A DNA stretch of 64,000 nucleotides from an uncultured Christensenella sp. (GCA_910583855.1 CAJTYL010000006.1:55612-119611); one strand, 5' to 3'. Counted from the first letter of the stretch, positions 15,174 through 23,778 are shown. Translations and numbers: made by a program. Notes: generated from the sequence alone by a model not told the origin.

Positions 15174-15215
15174 AAAGCCCCGCGGCATTCGCCGCGGGAC
15201 TTTACGTTTTTATAT
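15174..15215. terminator. Bidirectional terminator
   Basis: AAAGCCCCGCGGC / GCCGCGGGACTTT hairpin between converging genes, T-rich on the plus side. Confidence 0.7.
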
Positions 15216-15217
15216 TG

Positions 15218-17269
15218 TTATTTGCTTTCTGCAATTATCTTTTCTGCAAGCTGAGGGGGAACTTCTTCATACCGCAGGAACTCGGTTGAAAATTTTCCCT
15301 GTCCGCGCGTTAAACCGCGCAAGTCTGTTGCGTACTTGGTTATCTCTGATAAGGGCGCTTCAGCAACTACCGTAGTCAGATTGCTTTCGGTTTCGCTCTC
15401 GGAAATTCTGCCCCTGCGCTTGGATATGTCGCCCATAACCCCGCCGAGATACTCGCCCGCAACCAAAACCTTCAACTTCATTACGGGCTCCAAAAGTACG
15501 GGCTTTGCATTCTTTATTCCATCTTTAAAGGCAAGCGCGGCTGCAGCCTTGAACGCCATTTCGGACGAATCCACGTCGTGATAGCTTCCGTCGTACAAAA
15601 CCGCCCGAACGCCCGTAACGGGATAGCCCGCAAGAACTCCGCGCCCTAAACATTCGCGCAACCCTTTTTCAACCGCAGGTATGTATTGTTTGGGAACGGC
15701 TCCGCCTACGACCTCGTCGCCGAAATCAAAGTCGCCGTCAAACGGCTCGAAACGCACCTTGCAGTGCCCGTACTGCCCGTGCCCGCCCGATTGCTTCTTG
15801 TGCTTGCCCTCGGCGTTTGCCACGGCGCGTATAGTCTCGCGGTAAGGTATTTTCGGCTCGGTAAGCGTTATGTCTATTCCGTAGCGCGCCTTTAATTTCT
15901 TTGCAAGCATTTCAAGGTGAATTTCGCCCTGTCCGCTCAAAATTAATTCGCCCGTGTCCGTGCGCTTTTCAACCGAGAAGGTGTAGTCCTCTTCAAGCAT
16001 CTTTTTAAAGCCAGCAAAAATCTTGTCCTCGTCGCCCTTATTCACGGTCTTGACCGCAAGCGAAAGGGAGGGGCGGGGGAAGCGTATGGGGTCGAATACA
16101 AGCGAAGTGCCGACGGCGCAAAGGGTGTGGTTGGTGTCGGTGTTCGTCAGCTTGTTCACCGCGCCTATATCACCCGCCGTAAGCTCGGGAACGAGCTCGG
16201 TTTTTTTGCCCTTCAGGGCAAAAATTTGCCCTATGCGTTCCTCGGTTTCGGTGTTGGGGTTGTAAACCGTCATACCGGTTTTCAGTCTGCCGCGGAAAAT
16301 CTTAATATAATTCATTTTGCCCGAATACGCGTCGTAAACGGTCTTGAACACCTGCGCGGCAAACGGTCCGTCCTCTTCGCAGTTGACGTTTACTATTTCG
16401 TCCGCCAAGAGGTCTGTGGCAAGCGAATTTTTTCTCTCGTTGGCGGTGGGCATATAGCGCACTATCTCGTCCAAAAGATTTATAACGCCGCGATTTTGCA
16501 ACGCGCTGCCCGCCATTACGGGGATAACGCTGCCCGTAGCTATGCCGCGCCTTACGCCGTGCACCGTTTCATCCTTGGTAAGCTTGCCTTCGGCAAAATA
16601 TTTATCGAGAAGAATTTCGTCGTTTTCCGCCGCCGTTTCCATAAGGCTTGCCTGCATATCGTCCATTTGCGCTTTAAGCTCCGCGGGGACGGGTATCTCC
16701 TGCGGTCCTTGGGTGGAGAACTTGTACGCCCTCTCCTGAATAGCGTTCACGTATCCGGTCATTTTTCCGTCCGCCGTAATGGGTAACTGTATGGGCGCAA
16801 GCTTGCCCGCGTATTTTTCTTTAAGCGCGCGGAGAGTGCCCGCATAGTCGGCGTTGGGCTTATCCATACCGTTAATGAAAATAATCAGCGGCTTGCCGAG
16901 TCTAAGGCAGTACTCGACCACGCTTTCCGCGCCTATAGGTAAAACGCCGTTTGCACCTATAACCAGAACCGCCGCGCCGCAAGCTGCAAGCCCTTCGTGC
17001 CGCTCGCCCTCGAAGTCGTAAAACCCGGGTAAATCTAAAAGATTTATCTTTACGCCTTTCCATAAAAGATAGGAAACTGAGGTGTAGACGGAGATTTTCT
17101 TGGCTTTTTCAAGCTCGTCAAAGTCCATCAGGGTCGACCCGTCCTCAACCTTGCCCATTCTGTCGATCACGCCGCCGTTAAAAAGCATAGCCTCGCAAAG
17201 AGTAGTTTTGCCCTCGCCGCTGTGCCCGATAACCGCAACGTTGCGAATTTCCTTAGCTGTAATATTCAT
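15218..17269 (-). CDS. Elongation factor G-like GTPase
   Basis: 683 residues with EF-G layout: G1 GHSGEGKTTL, G3 DLPGF, then domains II-V, including LSGQGEIHLEMLAKKL (III) and GGVMGDISKRRGRI (V). It diverges from translocase EF-G: G4 is NGMD instead of NKxD, and the G1 and G3 loops are altered. This is typical of the EF-G-like paralogues of Clostridia and actinobacteria whose role (ribosome rescue or regulation) is unsettled. Start at 17269 set by AAGGGGAT; upstream in-frame codons are in the promoter. Monocistronic. The genuine fusA is not in this window. Confidence 0.88.
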   Translation of the reverse strand: MNITAKEIRNVAVIGHSGEGKTTLCEAMLFNGGVIDRMGKVEDGSTLMDFDELEKAKKISVYTSVSYLLWKGVKINLLDLPGFYDFEGERHEGLAACGAAVLVIGANGVLPIGAESVVEYCLRLGKPLIIFINGMDKPNADYAGTLRALKEKYAGKLAPIQLPITADGKMTGYVNAIQERAYKFSTQGPQEIPVPAELKAQMDDMQASLMETAAENDEILLDKYFAEGKLTKDETVHGVRRGIATGSVIPVMAGSALQNRGVINLLDEIVRYMPTANERKNSLATDLLADEIVNVNCEEDGPFAAQVFKTVYDAYSGKMNYIKIFRGRLKTGMTVYNPNTETEERIGQIFALKGKKTELVPELTAGDIGAVNKLTNTDTNHTLCAVGTSLVFDPIRFPRPSLSLAVKTVNKGDEDKIFAGFKKMLEEDYTFSVEKRTDTGELILSGQGEIHLEMLAKKLKARYGIDITLTEPKIPYRETIRAVANAEGKHKKQSGGHGQYGHCKVRFEPFDGDFDFGDEVVGGAVPKQYIPAVEKGLRECLGRGVLAGYPVTGVRAVLYDGSYHDVDSSEMAFKAAAALAFKDGIKNAKPVLLEPVMKLKVLVAGEYLGGVMGDISKRRGRISESETESNLTTVVAEAPLSEITKYATDLRGLTRGQGKFSTEFLRYEEVPPQLAEKIIAESK

Positions 17270-17309
17270 TTTTAATCCCCTTATCCCGTGTAATACGGTT
17301 GTTAAATAT

Positions 17310-17338
17310 ATTATAGTATAGAATCGGCAAGATTTCAA
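17310..17338 (-). promoter_or_regulatory. Promoter of EF-G-like gene
   Basis: Minus strand TTGAAA (17333-17338), 17 bp, TATAAT (17310-17315). Confidence 0.75.
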
Positions 17339-17390
17339 TACCCAATTTCAAAAACGCACGCGCACCCTTAAATTTACGCGCGGGCGAAAT

Positions 17391-17470
17391 ATAAAACTTG
17401 CGCAAATTTCTTTCAGCTGGTACGCAAAACTTGCGTAAATATTTTAAAACAAACACGCAAAACTTGCGTA
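17391..17470. repeat. Three palindromes spaced exactly 33 bp
   Basis: ACGCAAAACTTGCGT at 17422-17436 and again at 17455-17469, preceded by a degenerate copy ATAAAACTTGCGCAA centred 33 bp earlier (AAC centres at 17395, 17428, 17461). They lie upstream of the EF-G-like promoter and beyond the terminator of the HTH genes. Phased palindromes suggest cooperative protein binding. Confidence 0.6.
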
Positions 17471-17496
17471 AAACGCTTGCGCTTTTTCACGCAATA

Positions 17497-17538
17497 AAAA
17501 TGCCGCCCGCGGAAATTTCCGCGGGCGGCAAGTTTTTT
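17497..17538 (-). terminator. Terminator of HTH gene pair
   Basis: Perfect 15-bp stem TGCCGCCCGCGGAAA (17501-17515) with its complement; T runs on both sides. Confidence 0.85.
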
Positions 17539-17765
17539 TAATCAATACCGAACAACCAATTTGGCATAACGCCCAATTTTTCGTATAACGATTGTATATT
17601 GTCATAGCTTGGCTTTTTGCGCCCCAACAGCCATTGACTTACCGTGGTTTGATTTATTCCTAAAATATCTGCAAGTGCTTGTTGGCTCAAACCTTTTTCT
17701 TGCATAATTTGTCTGATTACATCAACATAATACATAACTATATCATTATTTTTCAAAAACTTCAT
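17538..17765 (-). CDS. XRE-type HTH protein (second of pair)
   Basis: 75 residues with one helix-turn-helix: LSQQALADILGINQTTVSQW (about 26-45), ending PNWLFGID. The start is uncertain: ATG 17765 overlaps the upstream gene by 20 bp and ATG 17735 lies downstream of its stop; neither has a clear ribosome site. Forms a pair with the HTH gene upstream, opposite a short phage-like gene. Confidence 0.7.
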   Translation of the reverse strand: MKFLKNNDIVMYYVDVIRQIMQEKGLSQQALADILGINQTTVSQWLLGRKKPSYDNIQSLYEKLGVMPNWLFGID

Positions 17766-17955
17766 TTGGTGTTATGTCAAGCAAGTCGCATAATTGTAAA
17801 ATTTGTGAGTAATTAAACTCAAATTTGCCATTTTCAAATCTGCTGTATTGCTGTTGAGTCATATACATATGCTGTGCAACTTCCTTTTGAGTTAGCTTTT
17901 TCGCTTTGCGTGCAGCTTTTATGTTATTGCCTATTTGCTTTGCGACATCTTCCAT
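17746..17955 (-). CDS. XRE-type HTH repressor (first of pair)
   Basis: 69 residues, single HTH domain LTQKEVAQHMYMTQQQYSRF (about 21-40), the size of small phage repressors. Divergent from the gene at 18043, with repeated TGATGTAAAATT boxes in between that it probably binds. Confidence 0.8.
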   Translation of the reverse strand: MEDVAKQIGNNIKAARKAKKLTQKEVAQHMYMTQQQYSRFENGKFEFNYSQILQLCDLLDITPNEVFEK

Positions 17956-17976
17956 AATTTAAAATATGACAGTTTG

Positions 17977-18019
17977 TGATGTAAAATTCTTGACTAACAT
18001 CACTAAATGATGTAAAATT
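17977..18019 (+). promoter_or_regulatory. Promoter and operators of the small phage-like module
   Basis: TTGACT (17990-17995), 17 bp, TAAAAT (18013-18018). TGATGTAAAATT occurs at 17977-17988 and 18008-18019, 31 bp apart, with inverted ACATCA between them. The boxes overlap the -10, as expected for a repressor. Confidence 0.65.
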
Positions 18020-18042
18020 TTTTATTAATAGGAGCAATTATT

Positions 18043-18303
18043 ATGAAATTATTAGACGAATTTTACGAATTTGAAAGCAGTTTTGTGAATTGGAAAGATA
18101 GGGGAGAGGAATATGAACAAATGAGAGAGAAAATGAGAGAATATGTTTCCCAATTAATGCCAAACCTTACGAAAGAGCAAAGGGAGGTAATAGGAAATAT
18201 GAGGCTTCTAAATTTCAGAATAGAAAACGAGGCGGAAAAAGCTGCCTATAAAAAGGGTTTTAAAACGGGGCTTGCGCTTGCGGCTGAGTCGATTTCAAAG
18301 TAA
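18043..18303 (+). CDS. Small DUF6809-like protein
   Basis: 86 residues, helical and charged. The N-terminal LLDEFYEFE and C-terminal YKKGFKTGLALAAESI pattern match small Clostridial proteins (DUF6809-like) found beside HTH repressors in prophage-type modules. GGAG upstream. Function unknown. Under the divergent HTH control region. Confidence 0.65.
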   Translation: MKLLDEFYEFESSFVNWKDRGEEYEQMREKMREYVSQLMPNLTKEQREVIGNMRLLNFRIENEAEKAAYKKGFKTGLALAAESISK

Positions 18304-18540
18304 TTTCTGTTAAAAAATAACAAAAATAGAACTATTTCACATTTTTAAAAAAGTATAAGAAAATATAATACCCGCTTTTGACATATTTTTCAACGTGCGT
18401 TTTCTGCGGAATTTTGTAAAATACGGACAAGATATAGGGGGTATTTTCATTTTTGGCGGAAAATATAGTTTTTGGCGCAAAAACAGGGTTAAAACTGCCT
18501 TGAAACGGTCAAAAATAATAAAAAAAGCGGCTTAATTCCG
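18304..18540. other. Gap before the S10 promoter
   Basis: AT-rich, no gene recognised and no family 1 or 2 repeat. Separates the HTH module from the S10 promoter. Confidence 0.4.
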
Positions 18541-18569
18541 TTGACTTTTGGTTTTTGCTTTTATATAAT
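18541..18569 (+). promoter_or_regulatory. S10 operon promoter
   Basis: TTGACT (18541-18546), 17 bp, TATAAT (18564-18569), near consensus. Confidence 0.85.
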
Positions 18570-18576
18570 AGTTAAG

Positions 18577-18833
18577 CGTGTCAAAATTTCTGCCCCGTGT
18601 TGCGGGCGGAAAACCCGCAAAAGTGTATAGGGAAGAGGTGCAAAGTTACTGCAAAAAACGGTAAGTCCCCGTTACAGATAATTTGCGCTGACAAATGTGA
18701 GGGCGCGACCCTTGCGACTAACCGTGGCTTACCCCAACGCCGCTACGCGGTGTTTTTTCACGGGAAAAGCGCGATACACACGGGTCAGTTGACGCGCGAA
18801 ACTTAAATTTCGTTAGGTTAAAGGAGTTTTAAA
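18577..18833 (+). promoter_or_regulatory. Structured leader of the S10 operon with attenuator
   Basis: A leader of about 257 nt. TTTCTGCCC pairs with GGGCGGAAA (18596-18622), while TTGCGGG can instead pair with CCCGCAA (18600-18620), so the first two hairpins are mutually exclusive. Farther on GGTAAG (18660-18665) pairs with CTTACC (18728-18733), enclosing smaller stems (CGG..CCG, ATTTG/CAAAT, AGGG/CCCT). ACGCCGC-TAC-GCGGTGT and six T at 18737-18758 form a terminator 75 nt before rpsJ. L4 controls S10 leaders in other bacteria; the ligand here is unknown. Confidence 0.65.
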
Positions 18834-19133
18834 ATGGCAGGACAGAAAATCAGAATTAAACTTTCGGCTTACGACCACGAGCTTGTGGACCTTGCGGCTT
18901 CGCGCATCGTTGAAACGATGAAGAAGAGCGGCGCAAAAATTTCGGGGCCTATTCCCCTCCCCACCGAGAAGGAAATAGTTACCATTATCCGCTCTCCCCA
19001 CAAGTATAAGGACAGCCGCGAACAGTTCGAGCAGAGAACGTATAAGCGTATAATCGACATCTACACCCCCAACGCGAAGTTGTTGGATACGGTGCATTTG
19101 CCCGCAGGCGTTGACATCAAGATTAAATTATAA
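18834..19133 (+). CDS. rpsJ: 30S ribosomal protein S10
   Basis: 99 residues. KIRIKLSAYDHELVDLAA and SREQFEQRTYKRIIDI are diagnostic. S10 lies in the 30S head and is also the NusE partner of NusG. AAAGGAG precedes the ATG. First gene of the cluster; rpsL-rpsG-fusA-tuf do not precede it. Confidence 0.97.
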   Translation: MAGQKIRIKLSAYDHELVDLAASRIVETMKKSGAKISGPIPLPTEKEIVTIIRSPHKYKDSREQFEQRTYKRIIDIYTPNAKLLDTVHLPAGVDIKIKL

Positions 19134-19156
19134 GCGCATTTCATTATTATATATAA

Positions 19157-19260
19157 TTAACGGCGCAACCCAAAATCACATTTTTGGGTTAGCGCACTCA
19201 ATTTCCGGCTATGCCATCTCAGCAGTGTGAGTTTGTGCAGAAGCATAAGAAAATTTGTAA
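19157..19260 (+). repeat. Interspersed repeat family 1, partial copy G
   Basis: AATTAACGGCGCAACCC, hairpin CCCAAAATCACATTTTTGGG, then TTAGCGCACTCAATTTC and CAGTGTGAGTTTGTGCAG. The 3' half is degenerate; no clear TTTTTGTGA end is found before rplC. Confidence 0.55.
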
Positions 19261-19365
19261 ACTCATTTGTCAATATAGATACTTTAATCGAGCGTGGACG
19301 ACGGCAACGGCGGGACAACGCAAGGCGGTATCTGAAAAATAAATTTTATAAGGAGAACTTTATCA

Positions 19366-19995
19366 ATGAATAAAGCAATCATCGGCCGTAAAGCGGGAAT
19401 GACGCAGATATTTACGGCGGAGGGCAAGGTTATCCCCGTAACCGTAATCGAAGCGGGTCCCTGCCCCGTAGTGCAAATCAAAACCGTAGAAAAGGACGGC
19501 TATGCTGCTTTGAAGCTCGGTTTTGACGAGGCGAAGGAAAAGGCTTTAACCAAGCCTGAACTCGGTCAGTTCAAGAAAGCGGGCGTTAAGCCTTGCAAAG
19601 TACTCAAAGAATTCCGCCTTGCGGACATCTCTTCCTACGCGGTAGGCGGAGAAATCAAGGCAGACGTCTTTGCGGCAGGGGACAAGGTCGACGTTCACGG
19701 CGTTTCCAAAGGTCACGGCTATTCGGGCGTTATCAAGCGTTGGAATCAGCACCGTTTGAAGGAAACCCACGGCGTTGGTCCCGTGCACAGGGAACCCGGT
19801 TCAATGGGCGCGAACAGCTCGCCTTCGAGAGTATTCAAGAACAAACGCCTCGCAGGTCAGTACGGCGTTGAAAACGTAACCGTACAGAATCTCGAGATAG
19901 TAAGAGTAGACGTTGAAAGAAACTGTTTGCTTATAAAGGGTTCGGTTCCCGGACCCAACGGCAGCGTCGTTACCATTAACGACACCGTTAAGTAA
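19366..19995 (+). CDS. rplC: 50S ribosomal protein L3
   Basis: 209 residues. IGRKAGMTQIF and the signature segment GHGYSGVIKRWN through GSMGANSSPSRVFK are clear. L3 is an early assembly protein near the peptidyl transferase centre. AAGGAG upstream. A 232-bp gap with a repeat separates it from rpsJ, larger than usual. Confidence 0.97.
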   Translation: MNKAIIGRKAGMTQIFTAEGKVIPVTVIEAGPCPVVQIKTVEKDGYAALKLGFDEAKEKALTKPELGQFKKAGVKPCKVLKEFRLADISSYAVGGEIKADVFAAGDKVDVHGVSKGHGYSGVIKRWNQHRLKETHGVGPVHREPGSMGANSSPSRVFKNKRLAGQYGVENVTVQNLEIVRVDVERNCLLIKGSVPGPNGSVVTINDTVK

Positions 19996-20006
19996 GGAGG
20001 TACGAA

Positions 20007-20633
20007 ATGCCTAGCGTAAAAGTGTATAAAATGGACGGCACCGAAGCCGGCACTATGAAGTTGAGCGATAAAGTATTCGGCGTTGAATACAACGAACCGC
20101 TCATTCACCAGGCGGTTGTAACCCGCCTTGCAAACGAAAGACAGGGCACGAAATCCACCCTGACCCGTACGGAAGTAAGGGGCGGCGGAAGAAAGCCTTG
20201 GAGACAGAAGGGCACGGGTAACGCCCGTCAGGGTTCGATCCGCGCACCTCAATGGATAAAGGGCGGCGTTGTATTCGCACCCAAGAGCCGCGACTTCTCC
20301 AAGGATATGAACAAGAAGGCGAAGATCGGCGCGCTTTTATCCGCGCTTTCCAAAAAGGTTGCCGACGGCGAGTTGGTCGTGGTTGACAAGCTTGCGGTTA
20401 AAGACGGCAAGACGAAGGAAATGGTTGCCTTCCAAAAGGCTTTGAGCCTTGACAAGTCCGCGGTTATCGTAATGGATAACTCCGACGAGAAGGTTATCCT
20501 CGCCGCAAGAAACATACAGGAGCTTTCGACTTTGCCCGTTGCGCAGATTTCAACCTACGAAGTCGTTGCGAACGCAAAGGTCGTTATGACGAAAGCGGCA
20601 GTTAAGAAAATCGAGGAGGTCTACGGAGAATAA
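20007..20633 (+). CDS. rplD: 50S ribosomal protein L4
   Basis: 208 residues. The exit-tunnel loop GGGRKPWRQKGTGNARQGSI is intact. In several bacteria L4 also represses the S10 operon through the leader, making it the first candidate effector for 18577-18833. Stop overlaps rplW ATG (TAATG). Confidence 0.97.
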   Translation: MPSVKVYKMDGTEAGTMKLSDKVFGVEYNEPLIHQAVVTRLANERQGTKSTLTRTEVRGGGRKPWRQKGTGNARQGSIRAPQWIKGGVVFAPKSRDFSKDMNKKAKIGALLSALSKKVADGELVVVDKLAVKDGKTKEMVAFQKALSLDKSAVIVMDNSDEKVILAARNIQELSTLPVAQISTYEVVANAKVVMTKAAVKKIEEVYGE

Positions 20634-20923
20634 TGTTTGCCGAAGATATAATTTTAAAACCGCTCCTCACCGAAAAAGGTTACGACGGAATAGCGGACAA
20701 AAAATACACGTTCATCGTTAAAAAGTCCGCAAACAAAACGCAGATTAAGTCCGCGGTAGAAAAGCTGTTTGACGTGAAAGTTGAATACGTCAACACCGTA
20801 AACTGCCACGGTAAGAAGAAGAGAATGGGAAGAAGCGAAGGCTACACCCCCGACTATAAGAAGGCAGTCGTCCAGCTCACCGCTGACTCCAAGGCGATTG
20901 AGTACTTCAACTCGTTATCGTAA
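20633..20923 (+). CDS. rplW: 50S ribosomal protein L23
   Basis: 96 residues; PLLTEKGYDGIADKKYTFIV and the VNTVNCHGKKKRMGR loop identify L23, docking site for SRP and trigger factor at the tunnel exit. Start overlaps the rplD stop, indicating translational coupling. Confidence 0.96.
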   Translation: MFAEDIILKPLLTEKGYDGIADKKYTFIVKKSANKTQIKSAVEKLFDVKVEYVNTVNCHGKKKRMGRSEGYTPDYKKAVVQLTADSKAIEYFNSLS

Positions 20924-20935
20924 GGAGGCGTAAAA

Positions 20936-21763
20936 ATGGCTATTAAAAGGTATAAACCTACCTCCCCTGCACGCCGTTTTATGACGGTAAGCGCGTACAC
21001 CGAACTCACGGGCGACAAACCCGAAAGAAGTTTGTTGCACGACAAGCGCAAATCGGGCGGCAGAAACAATCAAGGCAAAATTTCCGTTCGTCACATCGGC
21101 GGCGGCAACAGAATCAAATACAGAATTATCGACTTCAAGCGCAATAAAGACGGCATCCCCGCAACGGTTAAGTCCATTCAGTACGACCCCAACCGTTCGG
21201 CGCACATCGCCCTTCTTGCATACGCCGACGGCGAAAAGAGATACATTCTCGCGCCCGTTGGTTTGAACGTAGGCGACAAGGTCGTTTCAGGCGCAGGCGC
21301 GGACATCAAGAGCGGTAACGCGCTCTGTCTTGCCGATATTCCCGTCGGTACCGTCGTTCACGCAATCGAGCTTAAACCCGACAGGGGTGCGCAGATCGCG
21401 CGTTCTGCAGGTATCTCTGCTCAGATTATGGCGAAAGAGGGCGCTTACGCGACTATAAAGATGCCTTCGGGCGAAATGAGACTCGTTTCATTGAAGTGCA
21501 AGGCAACGGTAGGTCAGGTAGGTAATCTCGAACACGAGATTATCCGTATAGGTAAAGCGGGCAAGACCCGTCACCTCGGTACCCGTCCCACCGTCCGCGG
21601 TTCGGTCATGAACCCTAACGACCACCCTCACGGCGGCGGCGAAGGCAAATCGCCCGTCGGACACGCAGGTCCTATGACCCCTTGGGGCAAGCCTGCTTTG
21701 GGTTATAAGACGAGAAAGAAGAAGAATCCCACTTCCAAATTCATTTTAAAGAGAATTAATTAA
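20936..21763 (+). CDS. rplB: 50S ribosomal protein L2
   Basis: 275 residues. C-terminal GSVMNPNDHPHGGGEGKSPV contains the conserved His near the peptidyl transferase centre. AAGGAGG precedes the ATG. Confidence 0.98.
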   Translation: MAIKRYKPTSPARRFMTVSAYTELTGDKPERSLLHDKRKSGGRNNQGKISVRHIGGGNRIKYRIIDFKRNKDGIPATVKSIQYDPNRSAHIALLAYADGEKRYILAPVGLNVGDKVVSGAGADIKSGNALCLADIPVGTVVHAIELKPDRGAQIARSAGISAQIMAKEGAYATIKMPSGEMRLVSLKCKATVGQVGNLEHEIIRIGKAGKTRHLGTRPTVRGSVMNPNDHPHGGGEGKSPVGHAGPMTPWGKPALGYKTRKKKNPTSKFILKRIN

Positions 21764-21776
21764 GGAGGAATAGACG

Positions 21777-22049
21777 ATGTCAAGAAGCATTAAGAAAGGA
21801 CCTTACGCCGAAGAAAGGCTGATGTCAAGAATTTTGGCTATGAACGAGGCGGGCGAAAAGAAAGTTGTTAAGACTTGGTCGCGCGCAACCACGATATTCC
21901 CCCAGATGGTAGGACATACTATCGCCGTTTACGATGGCAGAAAGCACGTTCCCGTGTACGTTACCGAAGATATGGTCGGCTGCAAGCTCGGCGAATTTGC
22001 CCCTACGAGAACGTTTAAGGGACACGCGGCTAAAACCGCCAAGAAGTAA
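21777..22049 (+). CDS. rpsS: 30S ribosomal protein S19
   Basis: 90 residues, MSRSIKKGPYAEERLM and GHTIAVYDGRKHVPVYVTED; binds 16S rRNA in the head with S13. Confidence 0.97.
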   Translation: MSRSIKKGPYAEERLMSRILAMNEAGEKKVVKTWSRATTIFPQMVGHTIAVYDGRKHVPVYVTEDMVGCKLGEFAPTRTFKGHAAKTAKK

Positions 22050-22061
22050 GGAGCTTAAATT

Positions 22062-22451
22062 ATGGCTAAGAATATGAACTTGAAAAAGGAAAGAATAGAG
22101 GCAAATAAAGACAAGCGTCCTTATGCAACCGCCAAATACCTCAGAATTTCCCCCTACAAAATAAGGACGGTACTTGCCCTTATCCGCGGGAAGTCGGTTG
22201 ACGAGGCTGAGGCAATTTTGACTTATTGCAACAAGGGCGGCAGCGACGAAGTGAAGAAAGTTCTTCTTTCGGCAGCCGCTAACGCAGAACACAACCAGGG
22301 AATGGACAGGGGCGACCTGTTCGTTTCGGAAGCATTCGCAGACGGCGGTCCTCATTTGAAGAGAATGCAACCCGTATCCAAAGGACGCGGACATGCAATC
22401 TTAAAGAGAACCAGCCACGTAACCGTCATACTTGACGCAAAGAAGGTTTAA
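22062..22451 (+). CDS. rplV: 50S ribosomal protein L22
   Basis: 129 residues. AKYLRISPYKIRTVLALIRG and the tunnel beta-hairpin near GPHLKRMQPVSKGRG. Extends from the outer face into the exit tunnel. Confidence 0.97.
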   Translation: MAKNMNLKKERIEANKDKRPYATAKYLRISPYKIRTVLALIRGKSVDEAEAILTYCNKGGSDEVKKVLLSAAANAEHNQGMDRGDLFVSEAFADGGPHLKRMQPVSKGRGHAILKRTSHVTVILDAKKV

Positions 22452-22461
22452 GGAGAGAGAT

Positions 22462-23133
22462 ATGGGACAAAAAGTTAATCCTCACGGTTTAAGAGTTGGC
22501 GTTATCTCCGCATGGGACACTCAGTGGTATGCCGATAAGAAAGACTTCGGCAAGTATATCAAAGAGGACAACGACATCCGTACCTTCTTAAAGAAGAAGT
22601 ATTACGATGCGGCGATAAGCAAAATCACCATTATCAGGGCAGCAAATAAAATCGAAATAGGCATATACACGGGTCGTCCCGGCGTGCTTATCGGTAAAGC
22701 AGGCGCTGAAATAGAAGTAATAAAGAAAGACCTTGCCAAGCTTACCAAGGGCAAGGTAATAGTTATCAACGTTAAGAAAGTTGAAAAAATCGATCAGGAC
22801 GCACAGCTCGTAGCGGAGTCCGTAGCGGCGCAGCTTGAAAAGCGCGTATCTTACAGAAGAGCCGTTAAACAGCAAATCGCAAAAGTATCTAAGACGGGCG
22901 TAAAGGGCGTTAAGATAACCGTAGGCGGCAGGCTCGACGGCAGAGAAATCGCGGGTAGTGAAAGCTATCACGACGGTTCGATTCCCCTTCAGACAATCCG
23001 TGCCGACATCGATTACGGCTTTGCGGAAGCGCATACCACCTTCGGCGTACTCGGCGTAAAGTGCTGGATTTACAAGGGCGAAGTGCTTGATACCGCTAAG
23101 CGTCTGATTATTTCAGAGGGAGGCGAAGAGTAA
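22462..23133 (+). CDS. rpsC: 30S ribosomal protein S3
   Basis: 223 residues from the ATG at 22462 (AAGGAGAGAG just before). MGQKVNPHGLRVGVI start, KH domain GRPGVLIGKAGAEIEVIKKD. Stop overlaps rplP ATG. Confidence 0.97.
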   Translation: MGQKVNPHGLRVGVISAWDTQWYADKKDFGKYIKEDNDIRTFLKKKYYDAAISKITIIRAANKIEIGIYTGRPGVLIGKAGAEIEVIKKDLAKLTKGKVIVINVKKVEKIDQDAQLVAESVAAQLEKRVSYRRAVKQQIAKVSKTGVKGVKITVGGRLDGREIAGSESYHDGSIPLQTIRADIDYGFAEAHTTFGVLGVKCWIYKGEVLDTAKRLIISEGGEE

Positions 23134-23582
23134 TGTTAATCCCCAAGAGAGTTAAACGCAGAATGCAGCACAGGGGCAAGATAAGAGGTAAGGCGCAGAA
23201 GGGCAACAAGGTTGCTTACGGCGAATACGGTCTCGTGTCCCTCGAAGGCGGAAGAATAACTTCCAGACAGATAGAGGCGGCGCGTATCGCGATGACGAGA
23301 TTTATCAAGCGCGGCGGTAAGGTCTGGATAGACATATTCCCCCATAAGCCCATAACCAAGCATCCCGCAGAATCCCGTATGGGTTCAGGTAAAGGCTCGG
23401 TTGAATACTGGGTGGCAGAAGTAAAACCCGGCAGAGTTATGTTTGAAATGGCTGGCGTAAGCGAGGACGTCGCGCGTGAGGCAATGCGCCTTGCAAGCCA
23501 CAAGCTCCCCGTTAAGTGCAAGTTCGTTTTAAAGAGCGACTTGGAGCCGGTTCAGGAAGGCGGTGAAGTAAATGAAGGCTAA
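23133..23582 (+). CDS. rplP: 50S ribosomal protein L16
   Basis: 149 residues; MLIPKRVKRRMQHRG and MGSGKGSVEYWVAEVKPG. Coupled to rpsC by TAATG and overlaps rpmC by 11 bp, so three genes are translationally linked. Confidence 0.97.
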   Translation: MLIPKRVKRRMQHRGKIRGKAQKGNKVAYGEYGLVSLEGGRITSRQIEAARIAMTRFIKRGGKVWIDIFPHKPITKHPAESRMGSGKGSVEYWVAEVKPGRVMFEMAGVSEDVAREAMRLASHKLPVKCKFVLKSDLEPVQEGGEVNEG

Positions 23583-23766
23583 AGAAATAGTAAATTTAAG
23601 CGATGAAGAGCTTTTGAAAAAGCTTCAGGAATTAAAGAGCGAACTTTTCAACCTTCGCTTCCGCCACGCTTCGGGTCAGCTTGAAAACCCCCTCGCAATC
23701 AACCTCGTTAAAAAGGACATTGCAAGGGTAAACACCGTAATCCGCGCAAGGCAGTTGAAGGCGTAA
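23572..23766 (+). CDS. rpmC: 50S ribosomal protein L29
   Basis: 64 residues, all helical; MKAKEIVNLSDEELLKKLQE and ELFNLRFRHASGQLENP. Its ribosome site (GGCGG) is inside rplP. Confidence 0.96.
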   Translation: MKAKEIVNLSDEELLKKLQELKSELFNLRFRHASGQLENPLAINLVKKDIARVNTVIRARQLKA

Positions 23767-23778
23767 GGAGGCAAGAGA

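Noticed and set aside
18597..18806. Open frame in the S10 leader
   Set aside because: No ribosome site, and the bases form hairpins and a terminator, so the region is better read as leader RNA.
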